From assembly GCA_033064195.1 (NCBI GenBank), contig JARBJD010000263.1, positions 1 to 64,000 of the forward strand: a stretch of 64,000 nucleotides of DNA. The letters are read 5' to 3'. A model generated the notes under the pieces. It was not told the origin of the DNA and made no database searches. It worked only from the letters and a program-made list of their open reading frames with translations. Source of the stretch: Blattamonas nauphoetae (taxonomy: Eukaryota > Preaxostyla > Oxymonadida). Position numbers and translations under genes: made by a program. Shown piece after piece: positions 47,001 through 59,766 of this stretch; the first letter of the stretch is position 1; each line of letters begins with the position of its first letter.

Positions 47001-50000
47001 TCAAGCCGACGAAAAGCTAACTAACTGTCTGACAAAAGAACAGTCATGCCTAATTGAAGATATAAAAGGAATTGGTGAGGAGCGTCTCGTGGCATGATGA
47101 TAAGGAGAGACTCCAACAATACTATCAAAATCAAAAAAATGTAAGGATGGAATTTGGTTGGATGAAAGGTTCTCGTTCACCGTGTTCGGATCACCCACGC
47201 TTTCTAAAACCATGTTCGGAACGATATCAATGGCCGTAACTTTCGTATTGTCTCTTTTGAATTCTGCGTCCAGCAAAGGATACAACTCATCTTCCATCTC
47301 GTCCAGCACTTTCATCAGATTTGAACACGCTTGGAAGAGCTGCGGAGTCTTGCTCAGAAGTGTCTCGATCTGAACGGGATTCTGGAAGAGCTCGGAGCTG
47401 AAGGAGGAAACAGAGTCGCTGTTCGACAGTGGGGTTGGTGAGCTGTGTAAGAAATGATGTGTGTGAGTTGTTTGGCTTTGAGGGTGGATTCGGCAGAGAC
47501 GTGGGGTGTTTGGTTGAAGGAGAGGAGGCATGAACTGAGACACAGGTGACGTTTGGTATGAAGGGATGAGGGGAGAGCTGGGGAACGGAGTTCCATCGTA
47601 AATCTGCGAGGGCGAGTGGCTGAACTGCATCATCCCTCGTGTCTGATGTCGGTCTGCAGATTGCGAACGATTCATCAAGTTGGAGCACGCAATCGGCGAG
47701 AGGGGGTTATTCCGCCTGCTCTCGTCGTCTACGTCATTCGCGTTTCTAAAATAAAGTATCAAAGGACGGTTTTCGCGGTGGGGAGATCGAGACGCAAATG
47801 TCAACGTGCTTGGTGATGGGAGGTTCGGGGCAGGGCAGTCGCTCAGCGGAGCGTTTGGATTGGTCCACGAAAGTTCCGATTCAGAAGGGACAAAGGAGAT
47901 CATGTGGGATTCTCCGAGGTTGGTCCGCTCCGTGGACATCAATCCTCCGCAAGGACTGATCAACGAGACGGTCGGCGAGTGGACACTATCCAACGGGCGA
48001 GTCAGGTTGAAGCCCCCCGAGCTTGTTGCGGGAGGAGCAGATGTCGAGCGCGATTGAGTGCTGAGATGCAGATGCGTCCTGCGCTGGATCTCATCACTAT
48101 GTGAGTGTTGAGGGTTGGAATTCGAGACAACAGATGAAACATCGTCATTAAATACAGCAATTTGGTATGGGAAGGAGGGATGTTGTGAGAGGAATAATTT
48201 TCGGATGGAGCCCCGACTAAACTCACAAACCTGTCTGATAGGTTTGTGAGATAAATGAAGATTGGAGCTCTGGTTCTGAGAATGTGGTTGTAAAAGCAAT
48301 GAATTGAAAAAAGTGGAATGGTATTTTTGATTGCCGGAACTTATCTTGCAGAATGATGGTGGAAAACAATGTACGAATGAAAAAGATGGTTCCGATGTCG
48401 CTGAATGTATAGGGTCTGGTTTCCCCGATAAATAATAACAAAATGTGCGTATTTCAATCTTCTCTAGAGAAGAATGAGTGGGAGGGGGAGGAGGGGGTTC
48501 ACAAAGCGAAGAATTATCCTGACTTTGGTTTGGGGTCGGGACAGCGTCCCATACTATCAAACTTGAGGTTTTCCGGAAATGCGATAAGGATTTTGGTTTC
48601 GGGAGACATTGGTTATTGTTCGTTCTTTCGCTACAAACCAATTCGAAGGGCTTGTTATTTGTGTGTTCATTTTGTGTTCTTTCTGGATTTGTCTGATCTT
48701 TTTGGTTAGACCATGAAGCAAAAAACTGTGGAGGAGGTGATTCAGATGTCGGTGTGGATTCATTTTGGTTTGATTCAAAATAGTCATGAAAACTTGCTGC
48801 CTCGTCTTGTTCTGAGTACCGACTATCCATTGAAGAACACGACATTGATAATGAACAATGGTCGGTTGCCGATGAAATGTTAGCAATGTCATATTCAGAA
48901 TTGATTGACATTGCATCTGTTGAATCATTCTGGAGATCATGTTCAAGTTCAAATGGATCGAGACCATCGTCACAATCATCATCTGGGAAAAGAGAGCTCT
49001 CATAGTGTTTTGTTGTATTAACAGTGTCATCTTCAAGGAACACAACACTGGAACTGGCTCGACTTCGTCCAAGTGAGACAGGAGGTCGTATCTTCGTACC
49101 ACTGACGTAATGTTCTTGATTGGACAGCCGAGATGCACACGTTGCACAGTCCGACTGGAAATATTTGCGATGGTTTGTGTACTCCACGATGACAGGAGGG
49201 TTGGACAGCCGAGGTTTGGTGAGTCCTAACATGAAGGGAGTGATGTTCCGCCGTGTTCGAACAAAATAGTTAAACACAGAATGTTCAGCCCGAAAAGCAT
49301 CGGCCGTTGTTTGGGAGCCACTCAGATATTCGTCTCTTTCCAAACAAAATGGGCGATTGATGTTTGTTTCACTGCCATCATCAAACGGATCAAAAGAATC
49401 AATGTATTCAGGTGAATGAATTCCCCTTTCTTGTGCAAGAGTGTTTTGAATTGGCTGGCTGATGTGGAGAGGTTTTGCCGGCGAGATTGGCGGTGAGAGA
49501 GGACGGTCTGTGATAAGAGGAGGATAGCATGTTTTTCCCAATGGAGACATCACATGTGGTTTCGGAGAGGCAGTGATGTGTTGCTGTTGTGACGTGAACG
49601 ATGGGATGGATGACGGAAAGGTCTGGAGTGATGGTGAATTGTGAGCTGATGAAGTGAATGGTGATTGTGTTTCGCGAAGAAAGGGTGGACGTGGGGTAGA
49701 GAGAAATTGTGTTTGGTCGTGTTGTGGGCCAGTTGTGTTTAGAAAGCCGATCCAAGGAATTTGGTGTTGAATCTGGGAGTATCAGATCGGAAATGTAAAA
49801 GGAAAAGTAGAACAAGACAAACTCTTGCTAGATGCATCTGCCGCGAGATATAGGATTGGAGGGCAGCTTGAAAGATGTGTTGAATCCGATCTTTCATGGA
49901 TTGTTTTTTGTGATTAAAACGAAACTGGCCTTCTACAAAAGTTCCGCTGTTTAAACATTCCACTAAAATCCCATTAGCAATGAATATAGCGGTTTGTGTA

Positions 50001-50403
50001 TCTATTTTGTTGGTTTGTGACGTTGAAGAGAAAATTCCAGGAGTTAACTGGCACAAAAGGACCAAGGATAGGGAAGAATGGACTGTGGATGAAATAAATG
50101 CTGTAAATTCGTGTGGTGTTGAATGTAATAGTTTGTCCTGAATTAAAAAATTTAAGATAGGCTTCGTAAAACACACCGGTTGGGATGATGGTGAATAAAG
50201 TCGCGAATCAGCCACAATTGTCGAAATAAGTGGGACCAACGACTCAGGGGTTACTCCTTCTGCAATGGTTCAACAAAACAGATTTAATAGTTTATTGAGA
50301 CAGGAAAAAACATACTGTGTTCTTGGAATCCCATGTTCTGAGAAAAACTGTGGGAGTAAAGGAGTTCCCCAGTGACAGAGTCGATGAGGAGATACCCATT
50401 CAT
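47001..50403 (-). CDS. Long Ser/Pro-rich protein with longin-like N terminus, 3 exons
   Basis: About 1,098 residues from exons 50403-50316, 50259-49823 and 49772-47001. Introns of 56 bp (GTATGT..TTGCAG) and 50 bp (GTTTGT..CCCAG) keep frame. The N-terminal 175 residues (MNGYLLIDSVTGELLYSHSF) alternate strands and helices in a way that suggests a longin/roadblock-type fold, an inference only. The rest is Ser/Pro/Asn-rich and probably disordered, with acidic patches (DDDCDDGLDPFELE). A helical segment (TLLSKTPQLFQACSNLMKVL) lies near the C terminus. The family is unknown. It is divergent from the hydrolase gene at 50488 (84 bp apart) and convergent with the UPF0652 gene. Confidence 0.65.
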
Positions 50404-50487
50404 TGGGCGCAAAGAAAGAACGGCTTTGTGAGAATTGCGAGAAATTTAATGTATGGGCTGAAAAATTTTCAATTGAACTCAACGAAC
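50404..50487. promoter_or_regulatory. Bidirectional promoter region, 84 bp
   Basis: This is the whole space between two divergent start codons. No TATA box is obvious, so the two genes must share compact upstream signals or use promoters lying inside each other's 5' end. Confidence 0.4.
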
Positions 50488-51080
50488 ATGACGGAGAAAT
50501 ACGGGCTCATTATTGTAGATATTCAGATGGATTACTTTCCTGGGGGAAAAGCAGAACTTGTAGAACCGGAAAAAGCAACCGCAAACGCAGAAAAAGTTCT
50601 CTCCGCCTTCCGAGCAAAGAACCTCCCAGTTTATGTCGTCCAACACGTCAGTGACAAAGGTGCACCCTTTCTCGCTGAAGGAACCCCTGGTGTTGAGGTT
50701 CATCCCAAGGTTAAGCCTACCGACAAGGAGTTCCTTGTCCAGAAGAAGACCCCAAGCTCATTCTTCCAAACCAACCTGGCTTCTCTCATGAAAGAGAATG
50801 GTGTCACACATGGTGTTGTCGTTGGTATGATGTCGCACATGTGTGTTGACTCGACAAGGTCTCCTCTTTTCTCTCATCCTCCATCATCTCTTTCACCAGT
50901 CGGGACTGTGTTCAAAATGGGTTTAAACTCACAGTGCTTGAAGATTGCTGTACCACAATGAATCTTGAATGGAAAGGAGAGAAACTCACAGCTTCTCAAA
51001 TCCACGCCTCCTTCATGGCAGCGCTCAGTCAAATGTGGGGCAAAGTCACAACCTCTGATGAATTCATCAAAACACTGTAA
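50488..51080 (+). CDS. Isochorismatase-family cysteine hydrolase, 2 exons
   Basis: A 183-residue enzyme from exons 50488-50858 and 50900-51080; the 41-bp intron (GTCTCC..CACCAG) keeps frame. The Asp-Lys-Cys triad of the family is visible: Asp11 in LIIVDIQ, Lys86 in VQKKTPSSF and Cys119 in MMSHMCVDST. The cis-peptide region GMMSHMC is typical. After splicing the frame reads DSTSRDCVQNGFKLTVLEDCCTT, the family's usual next block, which confirms the intron. Members hydrolyse nicotinamide, isochorismate or related amides; the substrate here cannot be told. Length is normal. It lacks a targeting signal and is probably cytosolic. Confidence 0.85.
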
Positions 51081-51359
51081 TTTATCTATTTGTTTCCTCC
51101 CACGGCTTTTCTTCGCAAATCTTACTCGTTCTTTGGACACTTCCTCTCAGAGTGTGGTTCTTTTTATTTCCGAAAAGTAATCACTGATCTTCGATTTCTT
51201 CTGATTCGATCGGAGTGGTCGTCGTGGTGAAAAAAATGTGACAACACAATTAATAGAGTCGAATGATCACAGATAAAAGCCGATATGGGTGATTGAATTC
51301 ACGATGTTTTGGAGTTATGGGTGACTGTTCTAAACTTCTTCTCCGAATAGGTAGTTCTC

Positions 51360-54210
51360 ATGAGTAGAATTAAAGTATCCCTTATATCAGGAAACAGTCT
51401 GATGTCTGCACGTGTTGCACCTGTGTGCGATCCATTTGTTGTCCTCAAATTGGGCACCACAAAATATATCTCAACGACAAAGAGAGGTGTCAATGGTATG
51501 CCTTTATTCAACACCGGTTATCATTAACTTTTGTTCTTTCTATTCATTTTTAGTGAAATGGAACGAAGGTTTCATCTTCAACCTTGGCAGTTATCAACCG
51601 ATTCTCCGAGTTGAATGCTTCGACAAGGACCGGATCAAAATTGGAAAAGCCGATAACATTGGGTCAACTGAAATTGATCTTTCACCATATTTGCATTCAC
51701 TTCCACAAACTGTGACGGTATATTGATATCTCTCAAATCAACCTTATCCATCATTTCTTAAACAATAGGCTCAACTGAAATGGGGAACACTTACATTGAC
51801 GATTTCTGATCCAGATTCATCCGCTCATTTTGGAAACACTCAACTTCCGTCACAGGCAATGCAAACACAAGCACGTCCACCTCAACAGTCTACTCAAGCC
51901 ACAACATCAAAGCCCGCTTCAGCCGCTCAAAAACCATCACCTTCAACACAGCCAGCAAATAAACCACCCACACCACAAGCCGATTCATTCGGATATGCAG
52001 ATGGTGATGTCACAACAGCTGAGCAACCATCTCAACCACAATGGGGAATTCATCAAGGAAAACGACCACCACCTCCATTTAGAAAGGGAGGAAAGAGAAA
52101 GGGCAAAAGGCCGCCACGTCCCCATAAGCTGACTCATGAACAATGGCTCAAACTGCAGAACATCGATCTCAGTCAGACTGTTCAACTCCACGGTTCAATC
52201 TTCGCTGCCCCACCAACGGAAGTCGACCCAGAAGATGCCCCACCACCCGTCAATATCCAAACCGAACAGATCACAAAAGCTGAACAAGACGAGATTCAAA
52301 AGAGATGGGCAAAGTTCGTTGCTTACATGGCGAAACCATTCAACTATGACTCAAAATACAAGAAGCAACTCCAACAATTGGATGCCATGGGTGCTCTCAA
52401 CTTGGAAAGAGTCAAGAGAGACCACATTCCTCCCATCACCATCAACTACTGCTGTGCCCTCTTCTTCTGCCCATACGAAGATCTCCCCCACACTCTCGAC
52501 CTCGGCCCTGTGAACGACGCAATTACCATGGCCGAGCTGTTCATCAGCCGTGGATTCACCGTTGTGTATGTTTGTGATGCCACACCCAAAGAATACTACA
52601 TTTGGATGAACTGGCTGCTCGAGAATGTCGAAAAGGAGTTTGTGTCATACTTCTCAGGTCACGGCACACAAATCAAGGATACCACCGGAAAGGAAGCCGA
52701 CGGACTCAGCGAAGTTATGGTGTTCTACAACGAAAAGACGAAATTCAAGAACACTGGCAAGTCAAACGACAAGATTCAAGCTGTCCAGGGAATCACAGAC
52801 GAGACAGTCGAAGATACAGTCATGTTTGACCTGATTGCCGGAAAGGACTACAACGACACTCGCATCGTCCTTCTGTCTGACTGCTGCCATTCGGGAACTA
52901 TGTTCAACATGGACCAAGTCCCAGAGGGTGGACACCTCATGACCCCTCCGTTTAATGTTGTGTGCGTTGGTTCTGCTCAAGATTCCCAAACCGCCAAGCA
53001 GACAGTTTTGGGCGGGAAGGAAAGCGGAGTTTTCACGTACAACTTCTGCCAACTCCTCAAACAGAAGCCACTCTCAACCTTCCTCGATCTCAAATCGTAC
53101 ATGGGCTCCCAGATCAAGAAGTACCAAACCATCCAACTCACTGGGTCCTCCGCTGCTCTGTACCGCGAGCCAATCCTCCCAAATGTTCCAGCCGGCGACA
53201 GAATCAAGTTTGCTCATGAAGTCACTGCTCAGGACACTGGTGGAATTCCTCCCACAGCCATCGTTGAAGCACCAAAGGCCGACGAACAATCCGAAATTGA
53301 GAAACAAGAAGCCAAGAAGAGATGGGATGCTTTCCAAGCAGAGATGAAGAAACCAGCAAACTACAACTCCAAATACAAGAAGCAGCTCCAAGAACTCGAT
53401 GCCATGGGCGCGATCAACTTGGAACGTCTCACCAAAGAACAGATCCCCACCTCCTTCCGCATCAACTACTCCGCCGGCCTGTTCTTCTGCCCGTACGAAG
53501 ATCTCCCCCACACACTCGACCTTGGTCCTGTGAACGATGCCATTGAATATGCCAAGTTGTTCATCGAACGCGGATATACTGTCTGCTACCTCTGCGACGC
53601 CACACCTCTCGAATACTACAAATGGGTGGATTGGCTGTTGGAGAACACAGAAAAGGAGTTCATCAGCATCTTCTCCGGCCACGGAACACAGATCCCAGAT
53701 ACAACTGGACGAGAGGCAGATGGACTGAGTGAGGTGATGGTCTTCTACAACTCCAAAAAGAAGAAGAGAGCAACAGGCACAGCAGTCCCCAAGATCGACC
53801 CCGTGTCTGGTATCACCGAGGAAACAGTGGAAGACACTGTCATGTTCGATCTGATCTCGTCAAAGGACTACCCCGAGATGAGATCAGTCTTCCTCACCGA
53901 TTGCTGCCACTCAGGCTCAATGTTCAACATGGAATACACAATTGGGGAGGATGGTGAGCCTATCACACCACCATATAACGTTATCTGCGTCGGATCGGCT
54001 CAGGACAACCAGACCGCCAAGCAGACCATGTTGGGTGGGAAGGAGATCGGAGTCTTCACGTACAACTTCACAAAACTTATCCGCGAGAAGCCAAAGACGA
54101 CATTCAACGACTTGAAAACATATATGGACAAGACTATCAAGAAATATCAGACAATTGTACTTTCAGCCAGTGCTGAAGCCCTGTACGATGATCCAATTCT
54201 CATGGATTAA
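51360..54210 (+). CDS. C2-domain protein with two tandem metacaspase domains, 3 exons
   Basis: A 913-residue protein from exons 51360-51495, 51554-51717 and 51769-54210; the introns are 58 and 51 bp and in frame. Residues 1-120 form a C2 domain (MSRIKVSLISGNSL, CDPFVVLKLG, WNEGFIFNL, VECFDKDRIK), which usually binds Ca2+ and membranes. A Pro/Gln-rich linker follows (about 120-240). Then come two caspase-fold domains, each with an intact His/Cys dyad: SGHGTQ His398 with DCCHSG Cys473, and His738 with Cys813. Both dyads are 75 residues apart. The halves share long identical blocks (CPYEDLPHTLDLGPVNDAI), so the duplication is internal. Metacaspases cleave after Arg/Lys and are often Ca2+-dependent. 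Confidence 0.88.
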
Positions 54211-54414
54211 TCACAACACGTTTAACTCCGGTGTTCATTCTCGTAGTTGGTATTATTTCAAGGATTCCTTACACTTCTCACAAACATACTCAGACCTAAA
54301 TCTCACCTTTTGAATTTGTGTCTATTTCAATAAATCAATGACAAAAAACTTTGTTTTGGTTGGACATCCTGTAATTCTCTGTACCAAAGCTATTTCACAT
54401 TTCAGACGAATTCA

Positions 54415-56630
54415 ATGTCATTTTCTGACGAAATTCAGAATGGACAGGCATTCACTTTGTTTGTATCTCAGACAGACTTTGACGTGTCGACTGCCCCTCC
54501 ACTGCAGCCTTTATTTCGAAAGAAACAGACAAAAAACTTTCTCAACTGGCTTTTTCGAAATATAAAACCACAAAATATCGTCTCCTTAAAAGATTCAAAT
54601 CAAATTAAGACTTCATTAGAGAAGAAAACTTCACTCTCAAACGAACAGAGACAATCCAAGGATAAGAGAATCTCTGAAGAAATACAAACACGAAATCCTT
54701 TGAACAGACTCACTCCATCTTTCCCAATCCTTCTTCCGCAGCAGTATTCGATTCTATCTGGAATCAGGCCTGATCAACTTCAGCCAAGAAAAGGCTTTTC
54801 ATCTCAAGAGATTTCGATTCTTAAATCACATGCACATGAGCTGCGGCGCCAATTGGATGAAGCCTCTCTCAATCTCAGAAATTTTTCGGAGAAGAAAGCA
54901 TCTTTGGAGAAATTCTTGCTCCAGAGCATTACTGACGTTGAAGCTGTCCTTCATGAAACATTTATCATTTCACAGCATCTAGAAAAGGATACACATTCAC
55001 TGACAACTGTTTTGAATGATTTATCAAGTCTCTATTTGAACAATTCCAGTTCTTCTCAAACAATCAATCGTGACCTCTCCACTACAACGAAAATCACTTC
55101 AAAACACATTTCATCTCTTAATTCTATCAGCTTTATCATGCCTGCTCATGTTTCAGCCCTGAAAATTGCCAATGAAGAACTCAAACAAGCCCATCAAAAA
55201 GTTGCTCGACTCATCAAACTGGATATGGAGGGAAACTCTGAAGGTTCGACCATTGAGGAGACAAAAGCTTACGCTCACTGCACATCTGAAGCAGAGAGAC
55301 TACGAAAATCACATGCTATTTCGTGCTACAAGCATTTCATGGCCATGATCGAACACAAAAGATGGTCTGTCCTCAAAGAAGGAATAGATCGATGGCAACA
55401 TGAATATTTCGCCCTTGGACCGGCTCATCAGCACAATGGATCCCTCTTTTCGATGGATCTCCTCTCATTTCTGATCAAAAATCCGTTTTTCATTCCCACA
55501 AGCCATTCCCCTGTCTTCTCATCGATGATCGAGTCGCGGCAAACTCTCCAATCCCTCATCCCGCTTCTGTCGTCTCTCGCAATCAACTCTGCGACGATAA
55601 AGTCCACTCAACTCGCGTTAATTGATCGAGCAGAGAAACAGCAACAGCATCAATCGAGACAGATTCTTCGACAGAATCTGATTCAATCCCTCATCCATCA
55701 AAATGGAATTCTCGCCACTTCACTCGCTTCAATCAACACAGAAATCACAACCGTTGATCGGACTTCACAGACCATCACATCACTTGGTGAGACGGTATTC
55801 ATTTCTTTCTTCATTTTGTTTCAGTTGAACAACTTGGACCACTTCCTCTCAAACACAAAAGTCGGATTACCATCACACGTCACACCCACTCAACTTTCTC
55901 TCTCAACAGCCCTCAGGAGACTCCAAGAACAATCTCTCCACACCCAAAATGAAACCCTACACACCTCTCTTTCCTCTCTCCATCAATTCATTCACTCCAA
56001 CTTCCCGAACGTGTCATCGACTCGCCTCTCAACCACAACTCACCGTCCCTCACTCCACCGCACCACACCGCTCGTCAGAACTCTGGTCCAAGTAACAAGA
56101 TCATCCGATTATACATCTCTCTTCAATGTATGCTCGTTCACATTTTCATCCCTTTCCAGCGAACCAACGCGGAGAACCATACACATCTTCAGCAGATGTT
56201 TGAAATCTGGCCTGTTCGGCTGTCATTCATCCAAACTCTGGTTCAGAACTACTCAGCTCTCACATCTGAGCTCATCCGTTCATCCCCAACCATGCCATCC
56301 TTCCCTGCTTATATTGCTGATCTCATTGCGAACATCGACACAACAGCGACCACCTCACTGTTCATCCCTCCATCTCTCTCGGCCGCCCTTCGGCGATTGG
56401 ACATTGCTCAAACATTCCTCTCTCAGCTCAGAGCAAAGGCCCAAAATCTCTCCCACTCCTTGGCCTCCTTCAACTCAGCACGTTCTTTGAGTGCCATTAG
56501 TTTGTCTTCACTGCAGAAAACAGAACGGACCCTGTTTGTCTACTTCTATCTCCAGCCGCAACTCTTAAGGGACGTAGTCAACGAATTGGAAAAGAGGATA
56601 AATGCTCGGAGATCGACAATGTTCTCATAA
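54415..56630 (+). CDS. HAUS3: HAUS augmin-like complex subunit 3, 3 exons
   Basis: A 717-residue coiled-coil protein from exons 54415-55794, 55825-56127 and 56160-56630. The introns are only 30 and 32 bp; both keep frame and the 30-bp one contains no stop. Augmin recruits gamma-tubulin to spindle microtubules for branching. Near residue 40, NFLNWLFRNIKPQNIVS matches the human HAUS3 start FLKWFCGNVNEQNVLS. At the C terminus TERTLFVYFYLQPQLLRDVVNELE matches MEREFYVYFLKDEDYLKDIVENLE (cited as landmarks, aligned without gaps). The body is long alpha-helix. It lies 205 bp after the metacaspase gene and 100 bp before the next, same strand. Confidence 0.75.
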
Positions 56631-56730
56631 TTTCTCTTGTTTCCGTCTTCATTTGAGTTTTCCCCATTCTCTTTTTTTTCCACATCTCTTTCGTTAGCGA
56701 TTTAACTTCTTATTGAGCAACGTTTAGACG

Positions 56731-59578
56731 ATGGATTTGTCTCGAAAATATCTGAACACGATCTTTGAGAAGAAAAATGACCTTGAGAATGAGAAAGACA
56801 GAATCTACGCTCCGATGAATTCTCTCTGGTCATTCGTCTTGCCGAACCATAAATATTCTCAGGCACAACCTGAATTCTTCCAAGAGCTCTGCATTTCGAA
56901 TTCCTTAGATGATAACCTTGTGTATGCCGACAAAAATATTCAAATCACATCTGTCTCTTAGTTCTCAACAAGAACAAGCAGTTGCGTGGGCAAACTCCCT
57001 TCAAACTTATGTTGGTCTCATTTCAAACGCATTTCAAGCAGATCCAGCGACATTCTCGACCCTCTTCACCGAAGCTCAACGTCAAAATACAGATCCTCTC
57101 TTTACGATTCCCCCTTTTCTTCATGACCTTACATCTCACTTTATTCAAATACCGTCGCTTCATTCTATGTGGTTGCCTGTATTTGGATATCCTTCATCAC
57201 AAGTTACTCTTCCACTTCGACTCCCATCAACCATCACCAACCCGAGCTCACTCCCAACTTATTCTGGTCTATTATCCGATTTTGAAGCACAACTTCCCTT
57301 TTTACCAACGGAATTTTCAGGAAGTTTGCTCAATGCAGGTCAACCCGTCGCTTCATTAGACTTTGCACGAATCGACGAATTATCCGACCCTACTGATCCA
57401 CACTACCTTGCTGTCGGAACTAGGTCGTGTACACATCATGCTCTGTTCAGTTGGAACACCCCTACAACAGAAGGTCCCACACATATGACGATCCCATGTC
57501 AACAAAATTCTGGTGTCATTGAGCTATGGGATTGCGGAAGCCTTTCCAGTAACTCCACATTCGGAGATCTTGTGATCGATCCCCCGGACGACAGCATTGA
57601 CAAATATGAATTTCTTCCGTTTGAAGAGAATTCATTTCCCACCCCATCAAGAACGGAGAGATTCCCACTCCAGGGTCCTTCCTTCTCGACTCTCCCATAT
57701 TATTCTCTGGGGATCATGCACCAATTCGGCTGTTGCTTCCAATTAAAGTGGAACCCGCAGGTATGTGCTGATGGATTCCACGCATGGTTGAATTGGAAAA
57801 ACAAAGAGCAGACGCAACCAACAAATCTCTTCCTTCCTCGATTGGGCATACTCGCCTGTTCATGTGTTGGTGGAATCTTCGTTTGTGGAGTTCCACATCC
57901 TCGTGCACTTACCCTTACTCATGATTCTGCCACTGTTACATCCGCAACCGCTCTCTCACTCAACGCATTGCCCCACATCATCCTCTCTCTCCCGTTCGAA
58001 GTGATGGGCATCGACATCGACTGGTCGCCCAGTACTTCCACTGTCCATCTGCTCGCTGTTGCTTGCAGCGACGGCATCCTTCGCCTGTTCAACACCGACT
58101 CCCCCGCCGGATCAGTCGTCTCTCCGTACATGTCCCTCCCCCTCTCCAAATATCCGCTTCGACACGTCCAATTTTGTCCGAGCAAACCTCGCTTTCTCAT
58201 CACTGCTGGAAGCGAGTCTGTTCTTCATCTTGTTGATATGAACAATCCAGTGGCATGTGTTGCTCCTCAACAGCGCACAGCCAAAATTCGAGTGGGAGAC
58301 GACACCGAAGGAAAGAACGTCCAGGCTCCTCTCACCCATCCCATCATCTCTCTCAGCAAAATCGCCCTCGGTGTCCGGAATTGGCTCACAAGTGTGCACT
58401 GGATGACAAATGGGAAAATCGTGATGGGTTTTGAAGACAACACAGTTCGAGTCATCACTGAACGAAGCGGATGGGAAAGTCTCCTCCAAAAAGATCTCAA
58501 ATCTGATTCATCGTGCGTCATGATGAAGGACTTCGACACTCCGCTTCCTGAACAAACAATCTTCAAAACAACTCAGCCAGCACTTCTCATCAGTCACATT
58601 CATGAATTCTTTGGATCGCCTGTTCTCACCATCTCCCATTCACCATTCTCATCGCTGATGATAGCTGGATCTTCGGATGGGCATTGCGTCGTATTTGGCC
58701 GACATCAAGAACGGAAAACGGGTGAACTCGCCGCTCTCGAAGTGACTGTTCATGACATCATGGATTCAACAGCTGAGCGAGAAGTTCTCCTCCAAAACGA
58801 TCTCCTGAAACAGCTTCTCGACCAACACAAATTCGTCACTCCTTATGCTTTCTCTGTCTCTCAGAACGTCCCAGCTGTTCTTGTCTATCCTTCGCACTAT
58901 CTCCTCACCACACTCATCACAATTCTCAAAGACAATTCATACTTCAATGTGATGCACTCTCCGCTGATCAGCCACACACAAAACACCGTCATCATCCGAA
59001 CCCTTACCGCCACAAGAACAGAACCTACTCCTGCAATGCCAATCCTTTCGTCACTAACGGCGAAAATGACTTCTAAAAAGACGTCGACAAAACCCAAACC
59101 AGTTGCACCACCAACACCAGAGGGGTCTCCTTCACCTTCCGATAAAGCAGCACTCCCTCTGGATCCGTCATCGCAAATCCGAGACGACACGACTCCCACT
59201 GAAACTGTGACTTCACCAAAGCCCAGGAGAACAATCATACCCGATTCTGATGATAGCGAAGAAGACATTCCACCAACTTTTTCAACGACATTTGACGAAG
59301 GTGAAAAACGAGAAAAAATTGACAAACTACTTCAACAGCAAACTCAGCCCCAACATCAGGCGGAATTAGTACCTCACTTGTCGTATATTCATCGTGTTAT
59401 CACTCGCAAACTTACCAGCCTCCCACCTCGACACTTTGCCATCAACTCTGTAATCTGGAACAAATCAGGGACCAAAGCTGGCAATTGGTGTGCAATCGGG
59501 TTTGAATCTGGTATAATCCGGTTGGTCCGGATTCAAGATGTGACTGATGACTTCATCCAGCAGCCAACTGCCACATGA
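56731..59578 (+). CDS. TFIIIC WD40 subunit, GTF3C2/Tfc6-like, 2 exons
   Basis: A 935-residue protein from exons 56731-56921 and 56962-59578; the 40-bp intron (GTATGC..TCTTAG) keeps frame. TFIIIC binds the A and B boxes of tRNA genes. The WD40 blocks follow the GTF3C2 order: HYLAVGTRS..., SGVIELWDCGS, LPRLGILACSCVGG with VPHPRAL (human LGLLALACSDG with LPHPEAL), MGIDIDWSP, LRHVQFCPSKPRFLITAGSE with LHLVDMNNP, and a last NSVIWNKSG...GFESGIIRLVRI. A long Ser/Pro-acidic insert near residues 760-850 is probably disordered. Identification rests on these ordered blocks. Another WD40 regulator is the alternative. Confidence 0.68.
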
Positions 59579-59766
59579 AAGTTCATTCGGAACCAAATAC
59601 AAACTTGTGTTTCATCTTCTTTTCAATTGAAACTTAACACTTCATTCTTTGTTTATCGTGAAATTATCCCACTAAAATCAGTTCCTACGATCGTTCGTTT
59701 TGAGCATTGATAAATCTTGGCCTTTTCTCTCTTCGGACTTCCCCACATTCTTTTTTGTATCTCACC

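Noticed and set aside
54338-54565. Alternative short upstream frame before HAUS3
   Set aside because: Different phase, no conserved motif, and the HAUS3 start block follows the ATG at 54415.
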